DNA from: Puia dinghuensis
GTDB lineage: Bacteria > Bacteroidota > Bacteroidia > Chitinophagales > Chitinophagaceae
Reading direction: 5' to 3'
Assembly (NCBI RefSeq): GCF_014642875.1
Contig: NZ_BMJC01000003.1
Coordinates: 930,001-994,000 of the forward strand
DNA: 64,000 nt
The notes beneath the pieces are model-generated. The model had not been told where the DNA came from and made no database searches. It saw only the letters and a program-made list of their open reading frames with translations. Shown here piece after piece: positions 9,801-17,631 of the stretch (its first letter is position 1; every line of letters begins with the position of its first letter). The position numbers were made by a program, and so were the translations under genes.

Positions 9801-9959
9801 GGAGAGGCCGGTGATCAATCCGCACCGCTGGGGCGTGCCGTCATCGGCGGGCTTGCGGCATCGACGCTGGCCGCGCTGACGATCGTACCGCTGGTATATG
9901 GATGGATACAGCAAAAGCGGCATTTCCAGTCGGCTTCGCTGTTGCCGGAAGATGAATAA
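6801..9959 (+). CDS. Efflux RND transporter permease subunit (copy 2, near-twin of copy 1)
   Basis: A 1052-residue RND pump, by eye largely identical to the product of 2528-5698 over its whole length, with long stretches identical even at the DNA level (for example around 3310 and 7580, and around 3590 and 7855). It has the same domain order as copy 1. TM4 reads Asp398-Glu399, keeping two acidic residues where copy 1 has Asp-Gln. The main differences lie in the hydrophilic loop after TM6 (about residues 490-515), which has a Gly/Ala/His-rich insertion in this copy, and in the last few residues. The gene starts 7 bp after the adaptor stop. This is a tandem duplication with the adaptor kept in the middle. 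Confidence 0.93.
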   Translation: MIRAALKRPITVLVLFIGLMLFSVMAVRSISIDIFPRLNLPTIYVIEQYGGMSAQQMEGFFATRMQDQFLYVNGIKTIESRNIQGLSLIKLTFYENTNMAEASAQVALQVNRTMAFFPPGALPPQVVRFDASSLPVGELVFSSKTRPLKDIFDLAITRVRPLFATVPGLSAPPPFGSNARSVLINVDPAKLRMYNLSADEVVEAITKNNAITPSGNIRLDSMMLVSSINSLEDKVQHFGDIPIRSNGATSIYIKDVASVADGADITVDYALVNGKRSVYIPVVKTADASTWEVVQALRKRIPEMKSLLPEDVDITYAFDQSVFVINAAKSLMSEGILGAVLTGLTVLLFLRDWRSSLVVIITIPVSVLGAVFFLKLAGQTINIMTLSGLALAIGILVDEATVTIENIHQHLEMGAPKKKAILDACNEISFPKLLILLCILAVFAPSFIMTGVPKAMFLPLSLAIAFAMICSYTSAQTLVPVISNWILKAEMYQRHGAASVAGHGAPEDGHKEDGFFAVLKTGLVSRLEKSMPRRRRIVSIYLLLALGAAITCFMIIGKDLLPRTNNGQLQLRLREPDGTRLEVTERMTKSVLNLIDSVTGGKVAISSAFVGLVPSSFGTSNLYIFNSGTHESVIQINLDEHYKGRIDELKEKLRGEIKREYPELQLSFEPIELTEKIMAQGASTPIEVRVAGKNMDDIKAYAQKLVTALKGVSFLRDVQISQPLNLPTILISVDRNKLSLMGLSINNVAKSITDVTSSSRYTNKNLWLDDRVAYTYQTQVQVPEYLMNTVHQLQSVTLVHGQARPLLSDVASIAIDTLTGEYDRAGPRRYVTVSANMYKKDLGAATQAVEKAISELGAVPGGPVIEVKGMSSLLTETLDSLQKGLLAAIVVILLLLAANYQSFGLAISVLATVPAVLLGAMLMLLATGATLNLQSYMGIIMSTGVSVANALLIVTNAEKLRLEMKDPFKAAITSASIRLRPIMMTSIAMIVGMIPMASGLGEAGDQSAPLGRAVIGGLAASTLAALTIVPLVYGWIQQKRHFQSASLLPEDE

Positions 9960-9962
9960 GAT

Positions 9963-9970
9963 TATCTTTA
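9963..9970 (+). promoter_or_regulatory. Near-match -7 promoter box close to the TauE/SafE start
   Basis: TATCTTTA matches the Bacteroidota -7 element TAnnTTTG at 7 of 8 positions and ends 7 nt before the ATG at 9978. No TTG is seen at the expected -33 spacing. It could give the TauE/SafE and DUF1634 pair its own, nearly leaderless, transcript. Confidence 0.35.
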
Positions 9971-9977
9971 CGGCACC

Positions 9978-10814
9978 ATGACTGTACTTGTCTTTAGCGG
10001 AATACTTTTCGCCGGGGCGCTGGCGGCGGGGCTGCTGGGTTCGCTGACCGGCCTTGGCGGAGGTGTCGTGCTCATCCCCTTGCTGACCCTGGTTTTTAAG
10101 GTGGACATCCATTATGCGATAGGAACCTCGCTGATCAGCGTGATCGCCACTTCTTCGGGTGCGGCGGCGGCTTATGTAAAGGAGGGGATCACCAATATCC
10201 GGCTGGGCATGTTTCTCGAGCTGGCCACTACTGCGGGCGCCATCGGGGGAGCCTTCCTGGCCGGTTATTTGCCGACATCCGTTATTGCGATCGTTTTCGG
10301 CGTCATCCTCATCCTTTCGGCATCGCTTTCCTTTGCCCGGCCGGCGGACCCTGTCACGACAGGGGAAGACAGCGTCCTGTCCCGTAAATTGCGGCTGAAC
10401 AGCAGCTATCCGACACCGGAGGGAGAGAAACACTATTTCGTGAAGAATGTAGTGGGCGGGTTTGCCATGATGAATATAGCAGGCGTCATCTCCGGGTTGC
10501 TGGGCATCGGGTCGGGCGCGCTGAAGGTGATCGCCATGGACAATATCATGCGCATCCCCTTCAAAGTATCCACTACAACGAGCAACTTCATGATCGGGGT
10601 GACGGCAGCGGCCAGCGTCGGCATCTATCTGAAGCGGGGATATATCGATCCGGGTCTATCCATGCCCGTTATGCTGGGGGTGCTTGGCGGGGCTTTTCTC
10701 GGCTCGAGGATGCTGACGAGGGCGAAGACGGCGAGTCTGAAGATATTGTTTGCCTTTGTGATCCTGGTGCTGGCGGCGGAAATGATCTATAACGGAATCA
10801 ACCATTCAATCTGA
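9978..10814 (+). CDS. TauE/SafE family sulfite/sulfonate exporter
   Basis: A 278-residue inner-membrane protein with the duplicated Gly-rich helices of TauE/SafE (DUF81): LLGSLTGLGGGVVLIPLLTL in the N-terminal half and ISGLLGIGSGALKVIAM in the C-terminal half. About eight membrane segments can be drawn, with a short cytoplasmic loop in the middle (about residues 115-150). Members export small anions such as sulfite, sulfoacetate or organosulfonates. The start lies 18 bp after the second RND gene, so it may be the tail of the efflux operon, though a near-consensus promoter box lies just before it. The stop is 4 bp before the DUF1634 gene, its usual partner. Confidence 0.88.
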   Translation: MTVLVFSGILFAGALAAGLLGSLTGLGGGVVLIPLLTLVFKVDIHYAIGTSLISVIATSSGAAAAYVKEGITNIRLGMFLELATTAGAIGGAFLAGYLPTSVIAIVFGVILILSASLSFARPADPVTTGEDSVLSRKLRLNSSYPTPEGEKHYFVKNVVGGFAMMNIAGVISGLLGIGSGALKVIAMDNIMRIPFKVSTTTSNFMIGVTAAASVGIYLKRGYIDPGLSMPVMLGVLGGAFLGSRMLTRAKTASLKILFAFVILVLAAEMIYNGINHSI

Positions 10815-10818
10815 GATA

Positions 10819-11184
10819 ATGCTGACGAAGGTACGCGATGCAGACCTGGAAAAAGTTATTGGGAATTTGTTACGGTATGGGGTACTTGCTTCGTCCGTTG
10901 TGGTGCTGGCCGGCGGCATCGTGTACCTTATCCGGCATGGCGGGCAGACGCCGCAATACCATGTGTTCAAGGGCGAGCCGGAGAAGATGCGTAATCCCGT
11001 GCTGATGTGGAAGGCGATGTTACATGGCGAGGGGAGGCCGCTGATACAGCTGGGGCTCCTCATCCTGGTGGCTACGCCCATTGCCCGCATCGCGTTCTCC
11101 GTCGTTGGTTACCTGTTGGAAAAAGATTACCTGTATGCCGTGTTAACGGTCATTGTATTGTTGGTGATCGTCCTCAACTTCTGA
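10819..11184 (+). CDS. DUF1634 domain membrane protein (TauE/SafE partner)
   Basis: A 121-residue protein with three predicted membrane helices (about residues 19-35, 68-86 and 93-118). The charged N-terminus and the helix order fit DUF1634, a family often found directly beside TauE/SafE permeases. The role of DUF1634 is not established; co-occurrence suggests an accessory subunit of the exporter. The start is only 4 bp after the TauE/SafE stop, consistent with translational coupling. No catalytic motif is visible. Confidence 0.78.
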   Translation: MLTKVRDADLEKVIGNLLRYGVLASSVVVLAGGIVYLIRHGGQTPQYHVFKGEPEKMRNPVLMWKAMLHGEGRPLIQLGLLILVATPIARIAFSVVGYLLEKDYLYAVLTVIVLLVIVLNF

Positions 11185-11215
11185 TGACGGACGGGGCCGC
11201 CAGCGTCTCAGACGA

Positions 11216-11497
11216 CTACTCTTCTTCGCCTTCTTCTTCGACGTATTCCTCCGTTTCGACAGTCTGTGCCTGGTAGAGGCTTTCCAATTGTTCGGCCGTC
11301 TCTTCGTCTACTTCTTCAACCAGTTTGAAAATGGGTTCGTCCTGGTATTTGAAGAAATCCTCTGCCGCTGGTAAATAGCTGCGCAGCAGGACTGTTTCTT
11401 TCGTCTGGAGGATCAAGGATACAAGTTCGATATCAGAATCGGCGTCCACTTGTATCAGATAATACGTGTTTGGCTTTAACTCTCCGAAGCTGGCCAT
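11216..11497 (-). CDS. Small acidic hypothetical protein
   Basis: A 93-residue protein with no signal peptide or membrane segment. The first two thirds look like a compact alpha/beta domain (LKPNTYYLIQVDADSDIEL, then a Leu/Val-rich strand). The end is strongly acidic: the last 15 residues contain nine Glu. I do not recognise a named family. It is probably cytoplasmic. It follows the basic 84-residue protein on the same strand but is separated from it by a clear terminator, so it should have its own promoter, which I could not find with confidence. Confidence 0.7.
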   Translation of the reverse strand: MASFGELKPNTYYLIQVDADSDIELVSLILQTKETVLLRSYLPAAEDFFKYQDEPIFKLVEEVDEETAEQLESLYQAQTVETEEYVEEEGEEE

Positions 11498-11526
11498 AGT
11501 GATGAGATTTTGTCAGCAAGAGTAAC

Positions 11527-11554
11527 AAAAAAACCGGCCGCTTGTTGCGGCCGG
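11527..11554 (-). terminator. Intrinsic terminator of the small basic protein gene
   Basis: Read on the minus strand there is a 7-bp GC stem (CCGGCCG at 11534-11540 with CGGCCGG at 11548-11554, 7-nt loop) followed by seven T residues (A7 at 11527-11533 on the plus strand). It lies 25 bp after the stop codon of the gene at 11580-11834. Confidence 0.85.
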
Positions 11555-11579
11555 CCAGAAAAGAATGTTTATGCCAACA

Positions 11580-11834
11580 TTATTTTTTTACAGTCGCTTT
11601 TGCGGCCTTCTTAGCCGGCTTTGCTGCTGTATCTTTTTGACGTTTTTGCTTTTTGTTCATTTTCCGCAGATCGCGGCTGATCAATTTGCTAACCTCCTTG
11701 ACACGCGTTGCCAGTTTCTTTTCGCCTAATTCCTGTTTATAATCGGCCAGGGCACCTGCCAGCTTCTCCCCGATCTCCTTGCGAACCTGTTTTTTATTCG
11801 GGGTCGTAGGAGACACAGAATCTTGTTGAGTCAT
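11580..11834 (-). CDS. Small basic hypothetical protein with Lys/Ala-rich tail
   Basis: An 84-residue protein with about one quarter Lys plus Arg. The central part (about residues 14-58) is predicted helical (IGEKLAGALADYKQELGEKK, then VSKLISRDLRKMNKKQKRQK). The tail AAKPAKKAAKATVKK resembles the tails of histone H1-like and HU-like nucleoid proteins. It has no signal peptide, so it is probably cytoplasmic and may bind nucleic acid; that is inference from composition. It has its own terminator downstream. The upstream 150 bp is AT-rich, unlike most of the window, which fits a promoter region. Confidence 0.68.
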   Translation of the reverse strand: MTQQDSVSPTTPNKKQVRKEIGEKLAGALADYKQELGEKKLATRVKEVSKLISRDLRKMNKKQKRQKDTAAKPAKKAAKATVKK

Positions 11835-11920
11835 ACGAATAATGTTTTTTGGTAATAATATGATAACATAAAATTAATATTAAAATGCGTATCGACAATG
11901 TTAAGTTTTTTCCGCCTTTC

Positions 11921-11966
11921 CTGACATCTCCTGACATAAGGCTGACACTGACCGGTGGTTACTTTG
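11921..11966 (+). promoter_or_regulatory. Promoter region of dinB-like gene with three CTGACA repeats
   Basis: CTGACA occurs at 11921, 11931 and 11942, spaced 10 and 11 bp, about one helical turn. It is followed by TTACTTTG at 11959-11966, a 7-of-8 match to TAnnTTTG, 16 nt before the ATG at 11983. Three in-phase copies just upstream of a -7 box suggest a regulator binding site. Confidence 0.45.
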
Positions 11967-11982
11967 GTTAAAACTATTCTTT

Positions 11983-12495
11983 ATGTCACCGATCAAATCA
12001 CTGTTAAAAGAACTGGACCAGGAAGCCCAGACCACCCGCAAGATGCTCGAACGCGTGCCGACCGCCTATTTCAGCTGGAGGCCTCATCAAAAGAGCATGA
12101 GTATTAAACAGTTAGCTACACATATCGCCGAACTGCCAACCTGGGTGACGATGGCCGTGACCACGGATGGGCTTGATTTCGCCTGCAATCCTTACAAACA
12201 GGAAGAAGTGACCAATACGGAAGACCTGCTGGATTATTTTGAAAGAAGCCTGGAAGACGGCCGGGCACACCTGGCAGCCACCCGGCTAGAGACGCTGGAC
12301 GAAACCTGGACACTGCGTAATGGCGACGATATCTATCATGTAGCCACAAAGGGCGAGATCGTCCGGTTGGCATATTGCCAGATAGTGCATCACCGGGCGC
12401 AGCTGGGTGTATTCCTCCGGCTGTTGGATATCCCTATTCCCGGCAGCTACGGGCCCAGTGCGGACGAGCATGAAGTCCAGGAAGCCGTTGCATAA
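11983..12495 (+). CDS. DinB family protein
   Basis: A 170-residue four-helix-bundle protein of the DinB/YfiT-like group. The expected metal-binding His residues are visible: one in IKQLATHIAELP (about residue 48) and two in CQIVHHRAQLGVFLRLL (about 133-137), followed by the characteristic PIPGSYGPSADE end. DinB-like proteins bind a divalent metal and include thiol-dependent S-transferases; the substrate here is unknown. The gene stands alone on the plus strand and converges with the glycosyltransferase at 12547. No signal peptide is present, so it is cytoplasmic. Confidence 0.85.
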   Translation: MSPIKSLLKELDQEAQTTRKMLERVPTAYFSWRPHQKSMSIKQLATHIAELPTWVTMAVTTDGLDFACNPYKQEEVTNTEDLLDYFERSLEDGRAHLAATRLETLDETWTLRNGDDIYHVATKGEIVRLAYCQIVHHRAQLGVFLRLLDIPIPGSYGPSADEHEVQEAVA

Positions 12496-12546
12496 GGTCG
12501 GGGAAGGCGCGGGCTTCGGAGGCAGGCTGGCGACGGTCTGCCTTCA

Positions 12547-14313
12547 TCACCATCGCCTCACCTGCATCAGCGACCAGGGGGTGACGACCTGACTCCGCGT
12601 ACGGTAGCTGATGAATTCCCCGGTGAGCTGGCTGATATGGAAATTGGGAAAGGAATGTATAGGCAGGACACGATATCCGCGGTGAGTGAGCGTGTCGGCA
12701 AAGGACGATGGGGCGAAGACGAGGGCGCTGTCGGGGGGGATGGCTCCGGGGCTTGCGGCGGGACTTGCGGCGATGGGGAGGCGGGAAGCCAGACTGTCGA
12801 TGGGGATACGCTCGACGGGATGCGGGCAATCGAACTCGAAGGAATAGTCTACCGGGGCTTCCTGCAGCAGGTAGCAGGGCGTGGATCCCTGCACCGGCAG
12901 CGTCGCCGTATACTCACCCGCTACAGTGCCCGCCTGGTATTGGAGGATGGCGGGATAGAGAATAAAATTGATAAAGAAAAACACCAGCATAGCCATCGAG
13001 AAGCTGCGGGCGATGGGCCCAGGTAGCGACGGGCCGCGAAAGAACAGGAAGGTGAGAAAAGCGAGAACAACGATGATTCCCATCAGCAGGGGCCAGTATG
13101 GGAAATGAAAAAACCAGCACAGCAGCAGCAACAGCACAGGCAGCAGAACGGCTATGCTATTTTGGATGATACCGATGGTCTTTTGCGTCAAGCGGCGACG
13201 GATATTTTGCAGGTAGCCGGCGGTGAGGATAGCAAAGAAGGGGAATAGAATATTCAGGTAATGCGGAAGCTGGAAGCGGGACAGCGAGAAGACGATGAAG
13301 CTGCCGAGAGCTGCGCCGAGACAGATCATGTCCCCCGGGACACCGCGGCGGTGGAGTCCTGTGGCATCGACGCTGCGGCGGATCTTTTGTACAATAGCCG
13401 CATACAGCAGCAGGCTCCAGGGAAGAAAGGCCCACAAGAGCGTATGGAAATAAAAGAAGGGGTCGCCGGCGCCTTTGATGGGCCCTGTATTGAAGAAGCG
13501 GCCGAACTGGCTATCCCAGAAGAAGAAGCGAATGCCCGACACGCCGGTGCGACCGAATACGAGTTTTTCGGGATGGAGGTCGAATTGTACGTACAGGCAG
13601 TATAATTCGGGAAGGGTGAAGAGGGCGGTGAGGATAATGGCGATGTACCAGCGGGGATGACGAAACTGTCCCCATTCCTTACCCGCAATCCAGTCGAGGA
13701 TGAAGCCCCCGCCGATGGTGATCACCACAAAGGGGCCCTTTGTCATACAGGCGCAGCCGGCCAACAGCGAGCCGGCGAGGAGATGGAGTCCGGGCTTTGC
13801 GCGGGAAGCCCGATAAAAATGATAGACCGAGCCGATGATCAGCCCCGTGAGATAGGGTTCGGCGCGGACATCGTTGTTGGAAATAACAAGGTGGGCGGCC
13901 GACACATAGATGAGTACGGACAATTGGGCGACGGTCTTCCCGTAGAGCGAGAGAGCCAGCTTCCAGGTATACCAGGCGCCCAGGGCCCAGAAGAGCAGCG
14001 CGGGAAATTTATAGGCAAAGGAATTCGTACCAAGCACCTTAAAGCTGATGGCCGCCATCCAGAAGGGAAAATGCGGTTTGTCCAGCCAGTCCCGCCCTTC
14101 GACGCGGAGGTTGACAAAGTCGCCGGTGCGGGCCATCGTCTTTGCTATAGTAGCGTACAACGAGCCGTCGGGTTCGAGGATGGGAATGATGAGACCGCCG
14201 GCATTTACGATGATGGCAAGGATTAAAAGCGGGATAAACCATTTTTGCAGCCAGGTCTCCCATTCGGCGTGATTGTGTTCTACTATCAAGTGGGTCGGTG
14301 CGATTTGCGCCAA
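12547..14313 (-). CDS. GT39/ArnT-like glycosyltransferase (polytopic membrane protein)
   Basis: A membrane protein of up to 588 residues with a GT-C fold. After a hydrophobic first helix comes a periplasmic loop with EPDGSLYATIAKTMARTGDF, the place of the DE(A)xYA motif of the PMT/ArnT families, then DWLDKPHFPFWMAAIS and about ten further helices. A C-terminal soluble domain (about residues 460-588) follows. Such enzymes move a sugar from a polyprenyl-phosphate donor to lipid or protein at the outer face of the inner membrane; donor and acceptor are unknown. The 5' end has no in-frame ATG: the longest reading starts at a TTG (14313), which lies inside a TATATTTG promoter-like box at 14311-14318, so the true start is uncertain. 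Confidence 0.82.
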   Translation of the reverse strand: MAQIAPTHLIVEHNHAEWETWLQKWFIPLLILAIIVNAGGLIIPILEPDGSLYATIAKTMARTGDFVNLRVEGRDWLDKPHFPFWMAAISFKVLGTNSFAYKFPALLFWALGAWYTWKLALSLYGKTVAQLSVLIYVSAAHLVISNNDVRAEPYLTGLIIGSVYHFYRASRAKPGLHLLAGSLLAGCACMTKGPFVVITIGGGFILDWIAGKEWGQFRHPRWYIAIILTALFTLPELYCLYVQFDLHPEKLVFGRTGVSGIRFFFWDSQFGRFFNTGPIKGAGDPFFYFHTLLWAFLPWSLLLYAAIVQKIRRSVDATGLHRRGVPGDMICLGAALGSFIVFSLSRFQLPHYLNILFPFFAILTAGYLQNIRRRLTQKTIGIIQNSIAVLLPVLLLLLCWFFHFPYWPLLMGIIVVLAFLTFLFFRGPSLPGPIARSFSMAMLVFFFINFILYPAILQYQAGTVAGEYTATLPVQGSTPCYLLQEAPVDYSFEFDCPHPVERIPIDSLASRLPIAASPAASPGAIPPDSALVFAPSSFADTLTHRGYRVLPIHSFPNFHISQLTGEFISYRTRSQVVTPWSLMQVRRW

Positions 14314-14452
14314 ATATAGGATGTTTTCTGCTGCCGCAGGAGGAAGGTAGCCCGGGCCGTTAGTGTATAGGGGCGATGGCGGAGATATAATATAATAATA
14401 TTAATTAATAATGCGTTAATAAATCCGTAAACCTGCGATCATCCCCATAGCC

Positions 14453-14460
14453 TAATTTTG
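14453..14460 (+). promoter_or_regulatory. -7 promoter box of the secreted phosphodiesterase gene
   Basis: TAATTTTG is a perfect match to the Bacteroidota -7 element TAnnTTTG, 14 nt before the ATG at 14475, in an AT-rich intergenic stretch. No clear -33 TTG is seen at the expected distance. Confidence 0.5.
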
Positions 14461-14474
14461 GCAAACCCATTAAA

Positions 14475-15593
14475 ATGAAAGGTATCGTATCTTCCCTGGC
14501 AGCAGTGTTTCTATTCCTCTCTGCTGTGGCTCAGCCTCCTGCCCGGACAAAACACCTCTTTATCGTTACCATTGACGGATTCCGGTGGCAGGAAGTCTTT
14601 ACGGGCGCGGATCCTTTGTTGGTGGCCAATCCCGAATATGTCCGGGATACCACGCTTACCAAGGAGATGTATTGGGACAGTACGGCTGAATTGCGCCGGC
14701 AGAAATTGTTGCCCTTCTTTTGGGGGGCCCTTGCGGCAAACGGGCGGCTATATGGCAACCGGCTTTGGGGCAATAAGGTGAATGTCCGCAACTTCTATAA
14801 GATCTCCTATCCCGGCTACAACGAGATCTTTACGGGTCATACAGATGCGATAGAAAGTCCCAACATCCCCATCAATAACAAGCACGTCAATGTGCTGGAA
14901 TATCTCAACGGCAGCCCGGCCTTTCACGGGAAAGTCGCCGTCTTTACTTCCTGGAATGTGTTTCCCTTTATCCTTAACGAGGATCGTAGCCATCTGCCGG
15001 TGAACAGCGGGTACGAGCGGTTGAATGAAATTGCAGCCGGTGACAATGTAGCCGGGCTCATCGACAGTGTGCAATCGACCATGCCCCATAGCAAGACCCG
15101 GCACGATTATCTTACTTTTTGCACGGCCCGGGAATATATCCACCTCCACCACCCTTCCGTCCTCTTTTTGGGTTTTGGCGAGACGGACGAATGTGCGCAC
15201 GCCGGCCGGTATGATCTCTATCTGCAACAGGCTGCCGACATCGACCGGATGATCGCCGACCTGTGGTATGAGATCCAGACCGATCCTTATTATAAGGACA
15301 GCACTACCCTTCTTATCACTACCGATCATGGCCGGGGCTGGAAGCCCAACAAGTGGACCACCCATGGTTTTTGGGCCGAGGGCTCAGGAGACATCTGGAT
15401 GGCGGTGTTAGGGCCTGATATCCAGGCAGAAGGCGAGATCCGCAAGAGAGGGCAGGTGTATCAGAAGCAGCTGGCGGCCACCATGGCTTCGTTGTTGGGT
15501 GACCCTGTCGCTCCGGGCCATCCACCGGGTAAGGCCATCTTTATCCCTGCTGCGCGACCTGCGGCCGACCTGGCTGGTGCCCAAATACGATGA
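14475..15593 (+). CDS. Secreted alkaline-phosphatase-superfamily phosphodiesterase/pyrophosphatase
   Basis: A 372-residue protein with a Sec signal peptide (cleavage near SAVAQ, about residue 21). The start of the mature part, FIVTIDGFRWQEVFTGAD, gives the first metal-binding Asp and the catalytic Thr/Ser region of the type I phosphodiesterase/nucleotide pyrophosphatase and sulfatase superfamily. Near the C-terminus TTDHGRGWKPNKWTTHGF gives the second Asp-His pair and another His, and GETDECAHAGRYDLY gives further metal ligands. It should act in the periplasm or outside the cell on a phosphate ester; the substrate is unknown. It is monocistronic with its own promoter. The divergent neighbour is the glycosyltransferase. 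Confidence 0.87.
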   Translation: MKGIVSSLAAVFLFLSAVAQPPARTKHLFIVTIDGFRWQEVFTGADPLLVANPEYVRDTTLTKEMYWDSTAELRRQKLLPFFWGALAANGRLYGNRLWGNKVNVRNFYKISYPGYNEIFTGHTDAIESPNIPINNKHVNVLEYLNGSPAFHGKVAVFTSWNVFPFILNEDRSHLPVNSGYERLNEIAAGDNVAGLIDSVQSTMPHSKTRHDYLTFCTAREYIHLHHPSVLFLGFGETDECAHAGRYDLYLQQAADIDRMIADLWYEIQTDPYYKDSTTLLITTDHGRGWKPNKWTTHGFWAEGSGDIWMAVLGPDIQAEGEIRKRGQVYQKQLAATMASLLGDPVAPGHPPGKAIFIPAARPAADLAGAQIR

Positions 15594-15675
15594 TTTTGGT
15601 TGATTAGTGCTATTTTCGCCCAGTTTCAAAATCCTTCTTATCTTTCCAAGATTTTCAAAACCCGATAATAGCGCT

Positions 15676-16539
15676 ATGAAAGGAATTATTCTCGCAGGAG
15701 GAAGTGGTACACGTCTACATCCGATTACCTATGCTATCAGTAAGCAGATCATGCCGGTGTATGATAAGCCGATGATCTATTACCCGCTGTCAACCTTGAT
15801 GCTGGCGGGGATAAAGGATATCCTGATCATTTCCACGCCACACGATCTGCCCTTGTTTAAAAAACTTTTCGGGGACGGGTCGCAATTGGGATTGTCTTTC
15901 TCTTATGCGGAACAGCCCCTGCCCAATGGGCTGGCACAGGCTTTTGTCATCGGCCGCGACTTTATCGGCAAGGATTCTGTGGCGCTGGTGCTAGGTGATA
16001 ATATCTTTTACGGGGCGGGGCTTGGCAAGCAGCTGGAGAAGAATACGCAGCCGGACGGTGGTATTGTCTATGCCTACCAGGTGAGTGATCCCGAGCGGTA
16101 TGGGGTCGTGGAATTCGACGCCGACAACAAAGCCATTTCCATCGAAGAGAAGCCGGCGAAGCCCAAAAGCAACTACGCCGTACCGGGGCTCTATTTCTAT
16201 GATAATTCCGTTGTAGATATTGCCGCCCAGCTGAAGCCTTCAGCCCGCGGAGAATATGAGATCACCGATGTGAACAAAGAGTACCTGCGCCGGCAAAAGC
16301 TCACCGTATCCATTCTCGACCGGGGGACGGCATGGCTGGATACGGGAACCTTCGATTCCCTGATGCAGGCATCGCAATTCGTACAGGTGATAGAACAACG
16401 GCAGGGCATCAAGATCGCCTGTATCGAGGAGATCGCTTACCGGAAAAAATTCATCACCAAGGAGCAGGTGGAGAAGATAGCCCAGCCCTTGCTGAAAAGC
16501 GGGTATGGCCAATACCTGATAAATGTTATTAATTCATAA
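15676..16539 (+). CDS. rfbA: Glucose-1-phosphate thymidylyltransferase
   Basis: A 287-residue enzyme that makes dTDP-glucose from dTTP and glucose-1-phosphate, the first step to dTDP-rhamnose and related sugars. The start is set at the ATG at 15676, because the product then begins [18 protein letters not shown] with the nucleotidyltransferase signature; the 23 extra residues of the longer frame are unlike the family. Further motifs are [20 protein letters not shown] and VLGDNIFYG (catalytic Asp), with the allosteric C-terminal part present. No rfbB, rfbC or rfbD lies in the window. The next gene, galE, starts 26 bp later and makes another nucleotide sugar. Confidence 0.95.
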   Translation: MKGIILAGGSGTRLHPITYAISKQIMPVYDKPMIYYPLSTLMLAGIKDILIISTPHDLPLFKKLFGDGSQLGLSFSYAEQPLPNGLAQAFVIGRDFIGKDSVALVLGDNIFYGAGLGKQLEKNTQPDGGIVYAYQVSDPERYGVVEFDADNKAISIEEKPAKPKSNYAVPGLYFYDNSVVDIAAQLKPSARGEYEITDVNKEYLRRQKLTVSILDRGTAWLDTGTFDSLMQASQFVQVIEQRQGIKIACIEEIAYRKKFITKEQVEKIAQPLLKSGYGQYLINVINS

Positions 16540-16565
16540 TTAAATAAACTAGTCTTTTTGCCATT

Positions 16566-17624
16566 ATGGAGAAGATCCTTGTCACCGGCGGATGCGGCTA
16601 CATAGGCTCACACACCATCGTAGACCTGCTAGCTAACGGATTCGAAGTAGTTTGTGTCGATAACAATGTACGTTCTTCCCCCCGCATACTCGAAGGGGTG
16701 GAAAAGATCTCGGGGAAGAAGGTGAAGAATTACAAGGTGGACCTTTGCAATTATGATGACACCTATGCGATCTTCCAGGAGAACGAGAATATCGCCGGGA
16801 TCATTCATTTTGCCGCCTATAAGGCAGTGGGGGAATCCGTCGAGCAACCCCTGATGTATTTCGAGAACAACCTGCTCTCGCTGATCAACCTGCTGAAATG
16901 TGCGCAGGAGTTCGAGGTCCCGCATTTTGTCTTTTCTTCTTCCTGTACGGTATATGGCAACCCGGACGAGATACCGGTGACGGAGCAGACGCCGCCGAAG
17001 CCCGCCGAGTCGCCCTATGGCTATACCAAGCAGATGGGCGAGCAGATCATCAACGAGTTTTGCAAGTCCGCGCCAAAAACGCGCAGCATTCTCCTGCGGT
17101 ATTTCAATCCCGTCGGCGCCCATCCGAGCATCCTCATCGGCGAGATGCCGATAGGCAGGCCTGCCAATCTTGTCCCCGCCATTACCCAAACGGCGATAGG
17201 GAAGCTGCCCCAGATGACGGTGTTCGGCGACGATTATCCGACACGGGACGGAAGCTGTATCCGCGACTTCATCCATGTCAGCGATATCGCTCATGCCCAT
17301 ACCCTGGCGTTGCAATACATGATCGATAAGAAGAACACGAAGCCTGCGGAGGTGTTCAATCTCGGCACTGGCAATGGGGTGACGGTGCTCGAGGCTATCA
17401 AGGCTTTTGAAAAAGTAAGCGGCGTCGCGTTAAACTACCAGATCGGTCCGCGCCGTCCCGGTGACGTGATTGCCATCTACGCCAATAATGATCTGGCACG
17501 GAAGCAATTGGGGTGGACGACGGAATACGATCTCGAGGATATGATGTCCACGGCCTGGAAATGGGAGCAGAAGCTAAAAACCGACGAGAAATTCTACAAC
17601 GGGAAGTTTTCCAAGTTCAACTAG
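16566..17624 (+). CDS. galE: UDP-glucose 4-epimerase
   Basis: A 352-residue short-chain dehydrogenase/reductase that interconverts UDP-glucose and UDP-galactose with bound NAD. It has the glycine motif G8-x-x-G11-x-x-G14 (VTGGCGYIGSH) and the catalytic Tyr151-x-x-x-Lys155 (SPYGYTKQ) with SSSCTVYG before it. Other family features are LLRYFNPVGAHPS and VFNLGTGNGVTVLE. Length is typical. It probably forms an operon with rfbA 26 bp upstream and supplies precursors for cell-surface polysaccharide. Confidence 0.95.
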   Translation: MEKILVTGGCGYIGSHTIVDLLANGFEVVCVDNNVRSSPRILEGVEKISGKKVKNYKVDLCNYDDTYAIFQENENIAGIIHFAAYKAVGESVEQPLMYFENNLLSLINLLKCAQEFEVPHFVFSSSCTVYGNPDEIPVTEQTPPKPAESPYGYTKQMGEQIINEFCKSAPKTRSILLRYFNPVGAHPSILIGEMPIGRPANLVPAITQTAIGKLPQMTVFGDDYPTRDGSCIRDFIHVSDIAHAHTLALQYMIDKKNTKPAEVFNLGTGNGVTVLEAIKAFEKVSGVALNYQIGPRRPGDVIAIYANNDLARKQLGWTTEYDLEDMMSTAWKWEQKLKTDEKFYNGKFSKFN

Positions 17625-17631
17625 GGATACC

